DNA from: Phycisphaera sp.
Lineage (GTDB): Bacteria; Planctomycetota; Phycisphaerae; Phycisphaerales; Phycisphaeraceae
Reading direction: 5' to 3'
Assembly: GCA_016125215.1 (NCBI GenBank)
Contig: WGMF01000026.1
Span: 50,771-114,770, forward strand
Length of the DNA stretch: 64,000 bases
How positions within the stretch are numbered: position 1 is the first letter of the stretch; the number at the start of each line of letters is the position of its first letter. Both the position numbers and the translations under genes were made by a program. The notes beneath the pieces were generated by a model. That model was not told the DNA's origin. It did no database searches and was given only the letters and a program-made list of their open reading frames with translations. Below, one piece after another: positions 52,502-61,693 of this stretch.

Positions 52502-54458
52502 CCACGTCGGTTCTGAACGGGGTCGCGGGCAGGTCTTCTTTGTTGTAGAGGTTGCACGGCGGGTTGTTGGCCCAGCCGTAGCGCACCGCGACGGGGGTTG
52601 CCACATCGGGCGAGGAAACCACGACCGTGTCGCCCACGATTTTGGCATCGGCAAAGTGGAAGACCTTGTCGTCGCCCGCAATGGCAAAGCCCTTGAGCGT
52701 GTCGCCTTTCACCATCAGCCCGCTCCCGACAAACTTGAAACGCAGCACCGCTTCGTTGCCCTTGACCTGCATCGACTCGAACTGCGGGCCGCACGGGACC
52801 ACGTCCTGACCGTAGGCAATGTTCAGTGCGGATTGTGCCAGACGTTTGCCCACGTCCTGTTTGTTCCTGGGGTGGATGTTGTTGGCTTCACCGATGTCGA
52901 TGATGACCGCGTAGCCGACCTTGTCGTCGTGCTGCGCGGTGAGCAGTTGAGCCTCACGCAGCTCTGCCCAACCGGATTCAACGGGGTCTTTCTGCTCGGC
53001 CCTGAAGTTGGCCAGTTGCACGATGAAGAAGGGGAACTCCTGGCCGAACTCTTTGCGCCAGTCTGCGATCATCGTGGGCAGGAGTTTGCGGTACTGCATC
53101 GGGTTGCCCGCGTTGGATTCGCCCTGGTACCAGATCGCGCCCTTGATCGACATCGGCAGCAACGGCGAGATCATCCCGTTGTAGAGCACGGTGACGATAT
53201 TGGGGTTGCCACCGTAGTTCGTCGGCAGCGCTGTGAGGTCTTTCATCGGCGTGGAGGCTTGGTATTTCCAATCCCCCGCGAGCGAGATCGGTTTGCCATC
53301 GCCCACGGTCAGCGAAAGAAACTTGGCGTCATCGACAAGACCACAGGTCGGGCCGCGCCCGATGACACGGATGGCGATCACGTTCCGGCCGGCCTTGAGC
53401 ACGCCCGCCGGGATGGTGTAGAGCCGTTTGGGTCGGACGCGGTCCTGCTGGCCGATGACGACGCCGTTGACATAGGTCGTGTCGCCGGTGTCGATCGACC
53501 CGAGCGAGAGCTTGGCGGGCTGGCCATCGGCGGCTTCGTCCAGTGTGACGCTCAATCGGAACCACACGATCCCGTTGAAGTTTTTCAGGTCGCCTTCGCG
53601 CCAGTTGCAAGGCTGGGCCATCGTCTTCCATTCGCCGTCGTCGTAACCGGGTTTGTCCCAGCCCTGCGCCGAGCCGGGGTCGTTCTGGGCCCACCACTCC
53701 TGAATGAGCTGGTCGAAATCCTTGCCCGCGCTCTTGCGGGATTGCACATCATTCACCATCTGTTCAACCTGGGGCTTGAAGTCGTCAAGGGTCATCAGCG
53801 CTTCGGCGCTGGTCCACGCCTGTGCGACCGTGCCGCCCCATGAGGAGTGGACCAGGCCGATGGGCACGTGGAGTTTTTCATGGAGCGACTTGCCGAAGTA
53901 ATACGCCACCGCGCTGAAGCCGGGGATGGACTGCGGTGTGCAGGTTTCCCAGTGGGCATCGACGGTTTGTTGCGGTTCGACCGCGGTCTTGCGGGGGACT
54001 GAATAGAGACGGATGTTGGGGTGGTCGGCCGCGTCGATCTCGTCCTGGGCGTTGTTGGAGTTGCCCACGGTCCACTGCATGTTGGACTGCCCGCTGCACA
54101 GCCAGACATCCCCGACAAGGACATCATTGATCGTCACGGACACTTTGCCCTCGATGGTCATGGTGTATGGCCCGCCCGCCTCGAAGGGGCCGATGTGGGC
54201 ATGCCACCTGCCCGTATCGTCGGCTGTGGCTACGGCGCTCTTGCCCGCCATCGAGACCGTGACTTTTTCGCCCGGTGACGCCCAGCCCCACACCGCGTCC
54301 TGGGCGTTGCGCTGCATGACCATGTGGTCCGTGAAGAGCGGGTGGACAAAGGGCAGGGCCGGCACGTCCGCATACAACTTCGCCGGCGTCAGGACCGACC
54401 CGACACATACCCAAGCCAGAACGCACAGCCACGCACCGCGCCATCGTTTCGTGTTCAT
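52497..54458 (-). CDS. Sialate O-acetylesterase-like secreted esterase
   Basis: A 653-residue protein with a signal peptide (cleavage near LYA|DVP). The N-terminal domain FTDHMVMQRNAQDAVWGWA is the typical family start. The SGNH nucleophile is in VWLCSGQSNMQWTV, and IGLVHSSWGGTVAQAWTS and AIWYQGESNAGN carry further SGNH-family blocks. A beta-galactosidase-like insert occupies about 265-400. NIHPRNKQDVGKRLA provides the catalytic His. The family removes O-acetyl groups from sialic acids or from plant polysaccharides such as xylan; the latter fits this genome better. The ATG is preceded by AGGAG. Confidence 0.92.
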   Translation of the reverse strand: MNTKRWRGAWLCVLAWVCVGSVLTPAKLYADVPALPFVHPLFTDHMVMQRNAQDAVWGWASPGEKVTVSMAGKSAVATADDTGRWHAHIGPFEAGGPYTMTIEGKVSVTINDVLVGDVWLCSGQSNMQWTVGNSNNAQDEIDAADHPNIRLYSVPRKTAVEPQQTVDAHWETCTPQSIPGFSAVAYYFGKSLHEKLHVPIGLVHSSWGGTVAQAWTSAEALMTLDDFKPQVEQMVNDVQSRKSAGKDFDQLIQEWWAQNDPGSAQGWDKPGYDDGEWKTMAQPCNWREGDLKNFNGIVWFRLSVTLDEAADGQPAKLSLGSIDTGDTTYVNGVVIGQQDRVRPKRLYTIPAGVLKAGRNVIAIRVIGRGPTCGLVDDAKFLSLTVGDGKPISLAGDWKYQASTPMKDLTALPTNYGGNPNIVTVLYNGMISPLLPMSIKGAIWYQGESNAGNPMQYRKLLPTMIADWRKEFGQEFPFFIVQLANFRAEQKDPVESGWAELREAQLLTAQHDDKVGYAVIIDIGEANNIHPRNKQDVGKRLAQSALNIAYGQDVVPCGPQFESMQVKGNEAVLRFKFVGSGLMVKGDTLKGFAIAGDDKVFHFADAKIVGDTVVVSSPDVATPVAVRYGWANNPPCNLYNKEDLPATPFRTDVE

Positions 54459-54582
54459 GGTGGACTCCTAGATTGTTATGTAATTATCCTCTTGCGTTGT
54501 GAGCTTGGATGCAAGCCGGGGGTGTCTGGCTCTCACCCTTGGGAACGTGACGCATGTCGTGGGTGCGCCTACACTGACACCT

Positions 54583-56604
54583 ATGACCGTAGAATCAGCC
54601 CAATCATTGTCTTCCAGGGGGGATGCCATCGTCGGGATCGACCTGGGCACGACGAACAGCCTCGTGGCGTATTGCGACGAGAAGGGGCCGCGTATTTTGC
54701 CTGTTGAGTTGGGCGGGCAATCTAACAACCTGTTACCCAGTGTCGTGCGTTACGACCCCCGGTCGGGGGAGGTGGTGAGCGTCGGGCAGCAGGCACGCCT
54801 GCACGCGGTGGAGTTCCCCACGGACACGGTCCACAGCGTCAAGCGCCTGATGGGGCGTGGCATCGAGGACGTGAAGGGCGAATTGGGATATCTGCCTTAT
54901 GAAGTTGTCGAGGGCGAACACAAGACCGCGCGCGTGCGCGTGGGGGAGCACGTCAAGAGCCCGCAGGAAATCAGCGCGGTGATCCTGCGCACGCTTCGGG
55001 ACGCGGCTGAAAAGGCGCTGGGGTGCAGAGTGCGCAAGGCCGTCGTCACCGTGCCGGCTTATTTTGATGACGCCCAGAGGCAGGCCACGCGCGACGCCGG
55101 TCGGATCGCCGGGCTGGAGGTCGTGCGCATCGTCAACGAGCCTACCGCCGCGGCGCTGGCGTACGGGATCGGTCTTCACCAGTCACCCTTAGATACACCC
55201 GTGAATACCACAAAATCCCGTGATGGCTCGGTGTCGCTGAGCACCAAGTTCAACCCCAAAGCGTGCAGCGAAAACTCGCAGACCGGCGATGCCATCGCCG
55301 GCGTTATGGGGAACGCTTCCGGGGGCGGGGGACATACCATCGCGGTCTTCGACCTCGGCGGCGGCACGTTCGATGTCTCGATCCTCCGTCTTGAAAAAAC
55401 CGACACCGGCATGGTGGACCAGGTACTGGCGACATCGGGCGACACGCACCTGGGCGGCGACGACGTGGACCGACTCATTGTTGAATACCTTCAGCGCAGG
55501 ATTGCCGAGCAGTTTCACATCGAACCCAACTTCCCACCCTCGACCCGACAGGCCCTGCGCAACTTTGCCGAGGCGATGAAGATTCGACTCTCCACCGAGC
55601 AAAGCGCTGATATTGAGATTGATCTCGGTGAAGGGCGAACCTTTCGGGGCACGCTTACGCGCAGCGAGTTCGAGAAAATGATTACGCCGTGGGTCGATCG
55701 GGCGATCGCGTGTTGCGCACAAGCAATCGACGCCGCCGGCTTGGCGACCGACGGGAAACTTCCGGGGGTCGAGCGCGTGGTTATGGTCGGCGGCTCGACA
55801 CGCATCCCGCTCGTGCGTGGACGTGTGAAAGCGTTCTTCCAGACCGAACCCTACACCGCGCTGAACCCCGACGAGGTCGTCGCCCTCGGGGCTTCGGTAC
55901 AGGCGTCGATCCTCATGGGCCTGCGGTCCGACATGTTGTTACTCGACGTGATCCCGCTTTCGCTGGGCATCGAGACGATGGGCGGCGCGGTGGCCAAGCT
56001 CATCGTTGCCAACACGACCATCCCCGCCCGTGCGACCGAGCAGTTCACCACCTACGCCGACGGGCAGACCAACGTCAAGCTCCACGTCCTGCAGGGCGAA
56101 CGCGAACTTGTCGAGCACTGCCGATCGCTGGGCACGTTCGAGCTGCGCGGCATCCCCCCGATGCCCGCCGGGTTGCCCAAGATCGAAGTCACCTTCCTCG
56201 TCGATGCCAATGGCGTCCTCACCGTCTCCGCCATCGAGAAGCGCAGCGAAATCACTGCCCATATTCAAGTCGTCCCCAACCACGGCCTGACCCGCCAGGA
56301 AGTCGCCGACCTCGAAGCCAGGAGTTACGAACACGCCAAAGAGGACATGACCGCCCACCGCCTGATCGACCTGCGCAACCAGGCCCGCCTCGACATCCGC
56401 CAGATCCAGCGCCAACTCGCCAAGGTCGGCCACGAACTCGACGAGGCTCAGAGCCAAACCATTACCCACCACGTCGCGCTCGTCGAAGACTTCTTGAAAC
56501 AACCCAAGCCCGACCCCGAACCCTTCCACCACGCCCTCGACGCGATGGACAAAGCCACCGTGCGCTTAGCGGAACTGGCGATCAAGCACGCGCTGCAGGA
56601 TTGA
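54583..56604 (+). CDS. Hsp70-family chaperone (DnaK/HscA type) with an ATPase-domain insertion
   Basis: A 673-residue Hsp70 from the ATG at 54583. The nucleotide-binding domain shows [49 protein letters not shown] and [17 protein letters not shown]. Between the last two lies a ~50-residue Ser/Asn/Gly-rich insertion (about 198-250) absent from DnaK. The substrate domain follows ([14 protein letters not shown]), then a helical lid without the EEVD-like DnaK tail. It is probably a paralogue specialised for a client, HscA being one possibility, though no iron-sulfur genes are adjacent. Confidence 0.93.
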   Translation: MTVESAQSLSSRGDAIVGIDLGTTNSLVAYCDEKGPRILPVELGGQSNNLLPSVVRYDPRSGEVVSVGQQARLHAVEFPTDTVHSVKRLMGRGIEDVKGELGYLPYEVVEGEHKTARVRVGEHVKSPQEISAVILRTLRDAAEKALGCRVRKAVVTVPAYFDDAQRQATRDAGRIAGLEVVRIVNEPTAAALAYGIGLHQSPLDTPVNTTKSRDGSVSLSTKFNPKACSENSQTGDAIAGVMGNASGGGGHTIAVFDLGGGTFDVSILRLEKTDTGMVDQVLATSGDTHLGGDDVDRLIVEYLQRRIAEQFHIEPNFPPSTRQALRNFAEAMKIRLSTEQSADIEIDLGEGRTFRGTLTRSEFEKMITPWVDRAIACCAQAIDAAGLATDGKLPGVERVVMVGGSTRIPLVRGRVKAFFQTEPYTALNPDEVVALGASVQASILMGLRSDMLLLDVIPLSLGIETMGGAVAKLIVANTTIPARATEQFTTYADGQTNVKLHVLQGERELVEHCRSLGTFELRGIPPMPAGLPKIEVTFLVDANGVLTVSAIEKRSEITAHIQVVPNHGLTRQEVADLEARSYEHAKEDMTAHRLIDLRNQARLDIRQIQRQLAKVGHELDEAQSQTITHHVALVEDFLKQPKPDPEPFHHALDAMDKATVRLAELAIKHALQD

Positions 56605-56704
56605 CATCAATTTTGATCGGCCCGTCTCCTCATCCATAAAGCCGGCAATGGTATCGCCGGTCCCCACACTTCACATTGAGTCACCATCAAACGTGTGTCT
56701 CACA

Positions 56705-56727
56705 CACTGGCGGGCAAGCCGCCAGTG
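56705..56727. repeat. Perfect hairpin in a convergent intergenic region (REP-like)
   Basis: CACTGGCGG-GCAAG-CCGCCAGTG is a 9-bp stem with a 5-base loop, without a T-run. It lies between the Hsp70 gene and the convergent membrane-protein gene and may be a dispersed palindromic repeat or an RNA-stabilising structure. Confidence 0.5.
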
Positions 56728-56766
56728 GCACCCCGTAATCGATCACGCACTACGCTATGGATAAAG

Positions 56767-57552
56767 TCACCCGATCAGCATCTTTGCAAAGCTCTCCCAC
56801 GCCGGCGTAGCGGAGAAGTGGAGCATCGCGATGTAGGTGACAGCCAGGATCGCCACGCCCAGGGCGAGCCATTTCTCGAAGCGGCGATACACCAGGCAGG
56901 CCAGTGCGAAGAAGATCAGGCCCAATGAGACGGAGGCGTGCATCGGGCCGAGCTGTTGGGCCCACCACGAGTCGCCGAGGTGGGTGTTGATCCAGGTGAA
57001 GCGTCCGAGCGCCGCGGAGAGGGCGTTGACGGTGGCCATGAGCATCATGGCGCGGTGGACGGGCGGGTTCTTGCGTTGCCAGACGGCGACGGCGACCAGG
57101 ACGGCAAAGAGCGTGATGGCGGTGAGGGGGACGTGGATGAAGCGCGGGGGGAGCATGCCGAAGATCGCCAGTTCGGGCGGGTTGTTACGGGCGGCACCGA
57201 TAGCGGTCATGTAGCCCAGGACCACGATGATTGCCGCAAGCGCCGCTCCGTATCGGCCCACGGCCATGTGGAGTTTGCGTTTGCCCATGGTGATGATCGT
57301 CGGCTGTGCAATCAGCAGCAGCACCCAGAGAGTCATGGCCAGGCCGTGAATGATGAGCAGCACGCGGATCGCGGGGTTGAGTGGGTGTCGCGGGTAGGCT
57401 TGGCCGTGGAGGAAAAAGTCCTTGAAACCGTAGAGCGCGATGAACAGACAGGCCACGGCGCAGACCGGGTAGAACAGGCGTTGCGTGCCAAGACGAGCCG
57501 GTGTCGAGGGGCGGGCCGTGCCGACCGGCGGGAGGGTGGGGGCTTGTGTCAT
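56767..57552 (-). CDS. Integral membrane protein of unknown function
   Basis: A 261-residue protein with about seven hydrophobic helices, the first near FYPVCAVACLFIALYGF. Conserved-looking polar positions are LIIHGLAMTLWVLLLIAQP, RKLHMAVGRYGA, RFIHVPL and VHRAMML: several histidines at helix ends that could bind heme or metal. This layout resembles DUF2306-type or cytochrome-b561-like proteins, but I cannot assign a family firmly. A Coa1-like gene lies upstream on the same strand at 57672, so a respiratory role is conceivable. Confidence 0.75.
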   Translation of the reverse strand: MTQAPTLPPVGTARPSTPARLGTQRLFYPVCAVACLFIALYGFKDFFLHGQAYPRHPLNPAIRVLLIIHGLAMTLWVLLLIAQPTIITMGKRKLHMAVGRYGAALAAIIVVLGYMTAIGAARNNPPELAIFGMLPPRFIHVPLTAITLFAVLVAVAVWQRKNPPVHRAMMLMATVNALSAALGRFTWINTHLGDSWWAQQLGPMHASVSLGLIFFALACLVYRRFEKWLALGVAILAVTYIAMLHFSATPAWESFAKMLIG

Positions 57553-57671
57553 CGTTTGGGTGTTTGAGTAAGAGGCGGGTTATCACCGGCGTACGATACG
57601 GCGGGATACGACGATTTTACCAGCGTCAATCATCACACAACACGCTACGAAGATTGCGCGGGTCGTCATCC

Positions 57672-58088
57672 TTATGGCGACGTGAGCAGGTCGATGCGCT
57701 GGCCGGTCTTGCTGTCCATAAAGACGAGCGAGGTGAACGTCCACTGTCCCACGGCTTTGTAGGCGGTGACGTAGAGGGTGCCTTGGCCGTTCGGGCCGGT
57801 GACGGTGTAAGAAATATCCGCGTTGCCTGACGAGCCGTTGACGTTGATGTTGCCGGTGACAAACATGCCCGCGTGGATGGGTGAGCCGATCGCCTGTTGG
57901 ACACGGGCGTCGGCCTGGGCGGCGGCAAGGGAGTGGGTGTAAGCGTCGGATGACTTGATGATGCCGAAGATCAGCGACAGCAACAGCCAGACAAACCCGA
58001 CGCAGCCCGCGACGGGGACAAGGATCGCGGTGGGCACGACCCAGAACCCGTTGCGTCTCCACCAGTTTTTTTTCTGAGGTTCTTGCAT
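57672..58088 (-). CDS. Coa1-like (cytochrome c oxidase assembly factor 1) family protein
   Basis: A 138-residue protein with a transmembrane helix at about 17-45. This is followed by IIKSSDAYTHSLAAAQADAR, VQQAIGSPIHAGMFVTGNIN, and GSSGNADISYTVTGPNGQGT, a pattern typical of the Coa1/Tim21 family domain. In mitochondria Coa1 helps assemble cytochrome oxidase; bacterial members are poorly studied and often simply annotated as Coa1-domain proteins. The soluble domain should lie outside the cytoplasmic membrane. Confidence 0.8.
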   Translation of the reverse strand: MQEPQKKNWWRRNGFWVVPTAILVPVAGCVGFVWLLLSLIFGIIKSSDAYTHSLAAAQADARVQQAIGSPIHAGMFVTGNINVNGSSGNADISYTVTGPNGQGTLYVTAYKAVGQWTFTSLVFMDSKTGQRIDLLTSP

Positions 58089-58233
58089 GGGGGCACCGGG
58101 GAAAGGGTCCAGAGCCGTGGCTTGGAGATGCGTGACATGATCTTAACGCCCAGTCTGACAAGGCGACAATGCCCGGTTTGTGTTGAATGGGGTTTGCTCA
58201 ACCTCCGGGGTGCTGTGGTATTCTGATCCAGTC

Positions 58234-59325
58234 ATGAGCACGCCGATCACTTTGCACAACGTCCGCAAGCAGTTTGGCCAGACGGTGGCGGTGGCTGGGA
58301 TCGACCTGCAGATCAACGCGGGGCACCTGTTTTTTCTGCTGGGGCCATCGGGCTGCGGGAAGACTACGCTGCTTCGGATGCTGGCAGGATTCAGCGAACC
58401 GACGGGCGGGACGATCCACTTTGGCAAGCTCGACGTGACGCGTGTGCCCGCCAACAAGCGAAACTGCGGGATGGTGTTCCAGGGTTACGCCCTCTGGCCC
58501 CACATGACGGTGGCACAGAACGTGGCGTTCGGGCTGGAGGTCCGCAAGGTCGAAGCCAAGGAGCGTGACAAGCGCGTCGAGTCGGCGCTGGCGTCGGTGC
58601 GGATGACGCCCTATGCGCAGCGCAAGCCCAACGAACTCTCCGGCGGGCAGCAGCAGCGCGTCGCCTTGGCGCGGGCGCTGGTGATCGAGCCGACGGTTTT
58701 ACTGCTCGACGAACCGCTGTCCAATCTCGACGCGAAGTTGCGACTCGAGATGCGCAGCGAGATCAAGCGCATCTGCAACGAGGCCAACATCACCGCGTTG
58801 TATGTCACGCACGACCAGAAAGAGGCGCTGTCGATGGCGGACGGGATTGCGGTCCTGCGTGACGGCAAGGTCGTGCAGGTGGGCAAGCCACGTGAGCTAT
58901 ACGACAGGCCCGCTAACCGTTTCGTGGCGGACTTCCTCGGTGAGACTAATTTTGTCCCCGGCGAGGTCGTGGCACGTGAACGCGACCGTGTGGTGCTTGA
59001 GACGCCGGCGGGTCGCCTGGTTTCGACCGCTTACCCCGGCGACCTGCCCTCGACGGGCAACGTGACTTGTTCCATCCGCCCGGAGGCGATTCGGCTCGTC
59101 CACACCCGGAGCGTGGGCCCGCAGGACAGCACCGCCCTCGTCAACACCCTCGACGTGCAGCGAAAGGATGTGGTCTACCTCGGCGAAGTCTCGCAACACA
59201 CCCTCGCGGTGGGTGAACACGTCACGCTCAAGGCTTTCGAGCTGCACCCGCAATCGCTCAATGGCGACACGGACTCGCTGCGTGTGGCTTTCGACGCCGC
59301 GGACGTCGTGATTTTGAGGGACTAG
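58234..59325 (+). CDS. MalK/UgpC-type sugar ABC transporter ATPase
   Basis: A 363-residue ATPase from the ATG at 58234. It contains Walker A (LLGPSGCGKTT, about 35-45), the Q-loop GMVFQGYALWPHM, the signature LSGGQQQRVALARAL, Walker B LLLDEPLSNLD and the H-loop YVTHDQKEA. A C-terminal TOBE regulatory domain follows (TCSIRPEAIRLV). Such ATPases often serve several carbohydrate importers. It stands alone, and the two importers in this window (21.8-25.8 and 35.4-40 kb) lack their own ATPase, so a shared role is likely but not shown by the sequence. Confidence 0.95.
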   Translation: MSTPITLHNVRKQFGQTVAVAGIDLQINAGHLFFLLGPSGCGKTTLLRMLAGFSEPTGGTIHFGKLDVTRVPANKRNCGMVFQGYALWPHMTVAQNVAFGLEVRKVEAKERDKRVESALASVRMTPYAQRKPNELSGGQQQRVALARALVIEPTVLLLDEPLSNLDAKLRLEMRSEIKRICNEANITALYVTHDQKEALSMADGIAVLRDGKVVQVGKPRELYDRPANRFVADFLGETNFVPGEVVARERDRVVLETPAGRLVSTAYPGDLPSTGNVTCSIRPEAIRLVHTRSVGPQDSTALVNTLDVQRKDVVYLGEVSQHTLAVGEHVTLKAFELHPQSLNGDTDSLRVAFDAADVVILRD

Positions 59326-59470
59326 GGGTGGGACACGTCTGAAGTCTGATTTTTGATGTCTGATGTCAGCGTCATCGGGCCTGATACGATCCAACCAGCC
59401 ACCAGTCACTCCATGGGCACTCAAGTGCCCAAGCCAGCCGCCCGACTACTGCTCACCACTCACTGCCATC

Positions 59471-59926
59471 ATGCCCATTGACCCGACGAGTTCGCCCGAG
59501 GGTATCCCCATAGGGGCACGGCATTTACCGTGGTCGGCGGTGCGTTTTGTCATGAGCCGCAGCTCCGGGCCGGGGGGGCAGAATGTCAACAAGCTCTCGA
59601 CCAAGGCGACGCTGCGTGTGAGGGTGGAGGCGTTGGGCGTGGTGCTTGATGACGGAGCGCTCGATCGTGTGCGACTGAACTTCCGGGGGTCGATCAACGA
59701 CAAGGGGGAGCTGGTCATCACGTCGCAGGAGTCGCGCTCGCCGATGAGCAACCGCGCATCGTGCGTCGAGCGCTTGCGTGAGATGTTGATTGCCTCGATG
59801 CGTCGGCCGCGCGTGAGGAAGAAGACACGTCCGACACGCGCCTCGAAAGAGCGTCGCATCGATGACAAGAAGAAGCGTGGCGAGGTCAAGCGCAAGCGTT
59901 CGAGCGGTCGTGATGTGGACGATTGA
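59471..59926 (+). CDS. arfB: ArfB-like peptidyl-tRNA hydrolase (ribosome rescue)
   Basis: A 151-residue protein with the release-factor GGQ motif in SSGPGGQNVNKLST (residues 35-37) and the very basic C-terminal tail (RRPRVRKKTRPTRASKERR) that ArfB/YaeJ inserts into the empty mRNA channel of stalled ribosomes. The ATG at 59471 is preferred over an upstream in-frame start because the preceding 36 codons are unlike the family. Confidence 0.92.
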   Translation: MPIDPTSSPEGIPIGARHLPWSAVRFVMSRSSGPGGQNVNKLSTKATLRVRVEALGVVLDDGALDRVRLNFRGSINDKGELVITSQESRSPMSNRASCVERLREMLIASMRRPRVRKKTRPTRASKERRIDDKKKRGEVKRKRSSGRDVDD

Positions 59927-60004
59927 GCGCCGGGTTTGAAGAAAGCTCAAGGTGTGATCGGGGATCAGCCGATAAAAAAATTATTGGTGAATGTCAAAAA
60001 TCTG

Positions 60005-60033
60005 TTGACACGCGATGGATGAGTTGGTTACAT
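60005..60033 (+). promoter_or_regulatory. Strong sigma-70-type promoter of the lysine-rich peptide gene
   Basis: TTGACA at 60005-60010 and TTACAT at 60028-60033 are separated by 17 bases, close to consensus. They lie about 46 bases upstream of the 21-residue ORF at 60080. Confidence 0.65.
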
Positions 60034-60079
60034 TCTCTTGAAGCTCCGCTGGCGTTGAGCTGGTGAAAGGAAGGTCGCT

Positions 60080-60145
60080 ATGGCTAAGAAGAAGAAGGCT
60101 GCTAAGAAGAAGGCCACCAAGAAGGCCGCGAAGAAGAAGAAGTAA
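60080..60145 (+). CDS. 21-residue lysine/alanine-rich peptide (histone H1-like tail)
   Basis: The ORF encodes MAKKKKAAKKKATKKAAKKK plus a final K: 14 Lys and 5 Ala in 21 residues. A GGAAGG ribosome site lies seven bases upstream, a near-consensus promoter at 60005 and a clear terminator at 60310, so it is a complete small transcription unit. The composition matches the AAKK-type tails of bacterial histone H1-like and other nucleoid proteins, so binding to DNA or RNA is likely, though the function is unknown. Confidence 0.7.
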   Translation: MAKKKKAAKKKATKKAAKKKK

Positions 60146-60309
60146 GTTTGATCGAGATTCGTTTGTTTCGTTGATTCGACATGTATCGATCGTGGGCAAG
60201 GAAGCCCATCTTCTCCCGTTCCGATTCGAAACACCCGCGGGCCTGTCGCTCCGAATTACCAGACAGACTCGCCAAGACGAACCTAGCCAGCCACGGAGCG
60301 ATCTTAAAG

Positions 60310-60335
60310 GGCGTCCCCAAAGGGGCGCCTTTTTT
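60310..60335 (+). terminator. Rho-independent terminator
   Basis: GGCGTCCC pairs with GGGGCGCC around a CAAA loop (one G-U pair), followed by TTTTTT. It would end the transcript of the lysine-rich peptide. Confidence 0.8.
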
Positions 60336-60395
60336 CATGGGAAAATCCTGCGGTTTGATGCGGAAGGCGCCGGGCTGAATCTCAAATGTTGGGCA

Positions 60396-61658
60396 TCACG
60401 CCCGGCGCTCGGCCAGTTCGATGATCTTGCTTGCCGCGGTGGATGCAAAAGAGGTCTGGGCAAACAGCTCGCCGATCAACCGCATGGCGCGCACCTGCCG
60501 TTGTCGGCTCTGGTCGTCCGTGACCAGTCGGTCGACCGCTTCCACGATCGGGTCGACCGCGCCGAAGTGGGGGACGAACTCGGGCACGATGTGCCTGCGT
60601 CTGGGGTCGGCGGCAAAGAGCGCAGCGTCGGCGTGGGCAAGCGAGGTCTGGGCAATGAGGTTGGGCAGCGTAAAGGTCCGCGTCTTGATGACGAACTGGC
60701 CGACGAGCTTCCACGAGAGGTAGTGGGTGTTGTAGAGCACGACGATCGGCTTCTTGTGTGAGACGACCTGGAGCGTGGCTGTGCCCGAGACCGCGAGCAC
60801 GATGTCAGACCACGCCATGACGCGGTCGGCCTGGTGCGTGACCATGCTAAGACCCTCGGGCAGACTGTCACTCCGGGCCATCGCACAGGTGATCTTCGTC
60901 ACGAGCTTGGCCGCGTCGTCGTGGGCCGCGGCGATGAGGCCCTGAAGATTCGGGTGACGCTCGCGCAGGCGCACGAAAGCGCGGTACATGGTGGGCCAGT
61001 TCTGTTTGATCTCGCTCTTGCGTGACCCGGGCAGGAGGGCGAGTTTGGGACCCCCGCTCGGCAGGTCGGAGAGATCGCATTCCTCCGGGGCTGAAGGGGG
61101 CCTGTTGAAGACGGGGTGGCCGACGAAGGTGGCGGGGACGCCGCGCTGTGAGAACCAGGGTTGCTCGAAGGGCAACAGCGCCAGGGCGTGGTCGCTGAGC
61201 TTTCGCATTTTTTTGATGCGCCACGTCCCCCACGCCCAGAGTTGCGGGGCCGCGAGGTGGACGATGGCCGCGCCGGGCTGTGTTCTTCGCACCGCTTCGC
61301 AGATGCCCCAGTTGGCCGCCGGGCTGTCGGTGGGGACCAGCGCGAGGATTGGGTTTTGCCTGAGCCATGCGGTCAGGCGTTTAACACGCTGGTGGTGCGA
61401 CCAGGCCTGTGCCACCGCCCCGACGAGCATGACGGCGTGTCGCGTGGTCTCTTCGATGATCTCGGCGCCGGCCTCCTTCATCTTCGGCCCACCCAGCGCC
61501 GCGATGCGCAGTTGGGGGCGTCTGCGTTTGAGTTCAGCGATGACCGGGGCGGCCAGGGCGTCGCCGCTGGGCTCGAAAGCGGTGAAGAGGATGCAGGGGG
61601 ATTTCGCCACGCAGCGATAGTCTATGGGGCATTGCGTGCATGGGCCAAGTCGTGACAA
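60396..61658 (-). CDS. lpxB: Lipid-A-disaccharide synthase
   Basis: A 420-residue glycosyltransferase of lipid A synthesis, joining UDP-2,3-diacylglucosamine and lipid X. The N-terminal SGD motif appears as LFTAFEPSGDALAAPVI (usually GE.SGD). WAWGTWRIKKMRK, FVGHPVFNR and LALLPGSRKSEI are family blocks. The start is unsettled: TTG at 61658 or GTG at 61610 (VAKSPCIL), the latter closer to the usual family start. Its presence indicates that the organism makes lipid A. Confidence 0.88.
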   Translation of the reverse strand: MSRLGPCTQCPIDYRCVAKSPCILFTAFEPSGDALAAPVIAELKRRRPQLRIAALGGPKMKEAGAEIIEETTRHAVMLVGAVAQAWSHHQRVKRLTAWLRQNPILALVPTDSPAANWGICEAVRRTQPGAAIVHLAAPQLWAWGTWRIKKMRKLSDHALALLPFEQPWFSQRGVPATFVGHPVFNRPPSAPEECDLSDLPSGGPKLALLPGSRKSEIKQNWPTMYRAFVRLRERHPNLQGLIAAAHDDAAKLVTKITCAMARSDSLPEGLSMVTHQADRVMAWSDIVLAVSGTATLQVVSHKKPIVVLYNTHYLSWKLVGQFVIKTRTFTLPNLIAQTSLAHADAALFAADPRRRHIVPEFVPHFGAVDPIVEAVDRLVTDDQSRQRQVRAMRLIGELFAQTSFASTAASKIIELAERRA

Positions 61659-61693
61659 GGATCAATCGTGCAAGACGTGGCAAGCCTGTGAGT

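Noticed and set aside
52497..54458. Origin of replication next to the Hsp70/acetylesterase region
   Set aside because: No DnaA-box cluster, dnaA or dnaN gene is seen; the tandem repeat at 52424 is GC-rich and not of the origin type.
60063..60761. Plus-strand frame of 232 codons over the lysine-rich peptide and LpxB end
   Set aside because: It begins in a shifted frame of the AAG-rich peptide ORF, crosses the terminator hairpin and runs antisense to LpxB.
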